DNA of 64,000 nucleotides, from NCBI GenBank assembly GCA_963662155.1, contig OY759271.1, positions 37,560,345-37,624,344 of the forward strand, given 5' to 3'. The notes beneath the pieces are model-generated. The model saw only the letters and a program-made list of their open reading frames with translations, had not been told where the DNA came from and ran no database searches. The translations under genes were made by a program, and so were the position numbers. This DNA comes from Lamellibrachia columna (taxonomy: Eukaryota; Annelida; Polychaeta; Sabellida; Siboglinidae). Shown here in pieces: positions 62,526 through 64,000 of this stretch (position 1 is its first letter; every line of letters starts with the position of its first letter).

Positions 62526-62765
62526 GCAGTTGTAATCTCCCTCTCTGCGTTGTTAGTTCCTACGTGTACTAAAATAGAACCTCCCTTGCCTGGACCCACG
62601 ATTTTTCCACCCTCTCTGTGATAACCTCTATTTTTTGCCCCTGGAAAGCAAACCCCCTCGTCCCCTTGTTTATCGCTCTGTCAGTCTTCCTGACTATCGA
62701 ATCCCCCACAAACACCCTCACTGTCCTCCCCTCTGTCACTACCTCAGAATAGCTCTTGCATTGGA
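62526..62765 (-). pseudogene. CR1-type ORF1 esterase, first half with intact GDS block
   Basis: Reading SYSEVVTEGRTVRVFVGDSI (catalytic-Ser block I), VRKTDRAINKGDEGVCFPGA, IVGPGKGGSILVHVGTNNAE. Matches the copy at 55.4-56.0 kb but keeps GDS. Confidence 0.75.
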
Positions 62766-63089
62766 TCCTGATTATTATGTGTCTGCTGCTTAATTTCTAC
62801 TTACTCAGCTGATCACAACAAACATTAATTTTCGCTCATTCTACCAAGTCTTCGGTAATCTACTATATAAATTACTGTCTGTGGTTAAATTTTAACATTA
62901 AATATTGCCTAAACAAGATCTCTTGCTAGTTTATGTTTAATATATACATAATAAAACAACTTATCTGATCAGTATTCCACGCTTTATCCAATATCCAATC
63001 CACCAAATTCAATTCCATGTTCTCAAGATTTGCCTGACGAGCAAAATTTTAATCCGTGGAAACATTTTCTTTGGTTAATTTGTCTACAG
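62766..63089. other. Unassigned DNA
   Basis: AT-rich; may include the 5' region of the CR1-like element. Nothing else recognised. Confidence 0.3.
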
Positions 63090-63275
63090 CAGTGGTTCCT
63101 AACCTGTTAAAGGCCATTCCCCACTTATGCAAAAACTATGCTATTCCCTCCACACTCATTGCTATGACCTATATAAAATTTAACTCGCATGTAATAAATT
63201 GCAAAAAAAAATGTGTTTCAAGTGTGAAAATTATATTCTTTAAACAAAACATGCTACATTACAACAGTATGGAAA

Positions 63276-63416
63276 TCACAGCCACTACGAAAGTCACAGC
63301 CACTACGAAAGTCACAGCCACTACGAAAGTCACAGCCACTACGAAAGTCACAGCCACTACGAAAGTCACAGCCACTACGGAAGTCACAGCCACTACGGAA
63401 GTCACAGCCACCAATG
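63276..63416 (+). repeat. 18-bp minisatellite, about 8 copies
   Basis: Units of AGTCACAGCCACTACGAA, with ACGG variants at the right end. Confidence 0.95.
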
Positions 63417-63424
63417 AGGCTCAG

Positions 63425-63800
63425 TAAGGCTAGGAAAGCCCGACTCGCATTGGTATGTCGAGGAGAATGGGGTACCCAGGTTATAAGGGTACCCAGGGTC
63501 TAAGGGACACATCTTCACCCAGAACTCACTTATGCCTCTGAAATTGAACTCATCCTTCACTGAAGAATTGTGCATGAGTTCCAAAAACTCTTCCTGGAGC
63601 TCGGCAGGGACATCATCTACCTGGAGCTCGGCAGGGACATCGTCTACCTGGAGCTCGGCAGGGACATCGTCTACCTGGAGCTTGGCAGGGACATCGTCTA
63701 CCTGACGCTTGAATGGATCCCGTGTCAGAGCCATGCTAATTTCTTGGAAATAGCACTGGTATTCATCATGGACAAAACCCCACTGGACAAACCCCCACTC
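63425..63800 (-). pseudogene. hAT transposase C-terminal (dimerisation) fragment
   Basis: On the - strand: DEYQCYFQEISMALTRDPFK, then QVDDVPAKLQ and three more VDDVPAELQ, EEFLELMHNSSVKDEFNF, ISEFWVKM, then PFSSTYQCESGFPSLT. The NPF-V-DVP-LQ-E..EL..D...K..F...FW and PF.STY.CE.GFS. patterns are those of hAT transposases related to the ZBED/SCAND3 group. VDDVPAELQ should occur once; here it is repeated four times (27-bp unit, about 63598-63712). A frame change lies between the FW and STY blocks. Confidence 0.78.
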
Positions 63801-64000
63801 AGTAGATAGCCCACTTGGACAAACCCCACTCAGTAGATAGCCCACTTGGACAAACCCCACTCAGTAGATAGCCCACTTGGACAAAACCCCACTCAGTAGA
63901 TAGCCCACTTGGACAAACCCCCACTCAGTAGATAGCCCACTTGGACAAAACCCCACTCAGTAGATAGTCCACTTGGACAAACCCCCGCTCAGTAGATAGC
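63770..64000 (+). repeat. 31-32-bp minisatellite, 7 or more copies, running off the window
   Basis: Units of CTTGGACAAACCCCACTCAG plus TAGATAGCCCA; A-run length varies (AAACCCC, AAAACCCC, AAACCCCC). Confidence 0.95.

Larger units (their letters stand above)
63090..64000. mobile_element. hAT transposon, left end to window edge
   Basis: Starts CAGTGGTTCCTAACCTGTTA, a typical hAT terminal sequence. The 8 bp before it (63082-63089, GTCTACAG) could be the target duplication. It contains a hAT transposase C-terminus on the - strand. The other end is outside the window. Confidence 0.72.

Overview
This is animal (metazoan) nuclear DNA, most likely from a marine invertebrate. The evidence is a multi-exon gene with GT-AG introns, non-LTR retrotransposons of several clades (CR1/L2-like, RTE-like and others), hAT-type and MITE-like DNA elements with 8-bp target duplications, and a very large load of intronic minisatellites. 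No bacterial gene, rRNA or CRISPR array is present. I cannot fix the species; the repeat and LINE mix would suit amphioxus or a lophotrochozoan.

The only host gene I can support is the 5' part of a class II phosphoinositide 3-kinase (PIK3C2 family) on the + strand, from an ATG at 8328 to the last recognised exon ending at 44685. Thirteen coding exons join with compatible splice phases into 1,089 codons without a stop. They cover a long disordered N-terminus with proline-rich, DPF-like and NPF motifs and a coding minisatellite, then the Ras-binding domain, a linker, and most of the PI3K-type C2 domain. The helical, kinase, PX and C-terminal C2 exons are not found. The intron after 44685 therefore runs at least 19.3 kb to the window end, unless the gene is broken.

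Layout: 1-8.3 kb is upstream DNA with a 32-bp satellite, a hAT-like element with perfect target duplication (1516-2583), a CR1 3' end and a decayed LINE (5.06-7.26 kb). 8.3-44.7 kb is the gene, with introns packed with tandem repeats: 27, 33, 30, 33, 46, 60, 34, 36, 41, 49, 36, 29, 22 and 31-bp units, the largest about 5.6 kb. Intron 9 (12.6 kb) is almost wholly two tandem MITEs, a 48-copy 60-bp array, a 34-bp array and a 156-copy 36-bp array grown inside a LINE. 44.7-64 kb is a retrotransposon graveyard: an L2-like LINE nested in a PHD-finger LINE (46.4-53 kb), several CR1 copies with esterase-type ORF1 fragments, an RTE fragment, further minisatellites, and at the right edge a hAT element whose transposase C-terminus has an internal 27-bp in-frame expansion.

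No operon-like or defence system is present. The unusual biology is the link between minisatellites, splice sites and transposon sequence. Several arrays lie within about 15 nt of an exon. Two start from transposon tails, and one starts from transposon coding sequence. Some units carry a good 3' splice-site motif on the sense strand, repeated dozens to more than 150 times inside one intron. Coordinates of repeat edges are good to roughly 10-30 bp; exon edges are exact where splice phase agrees.
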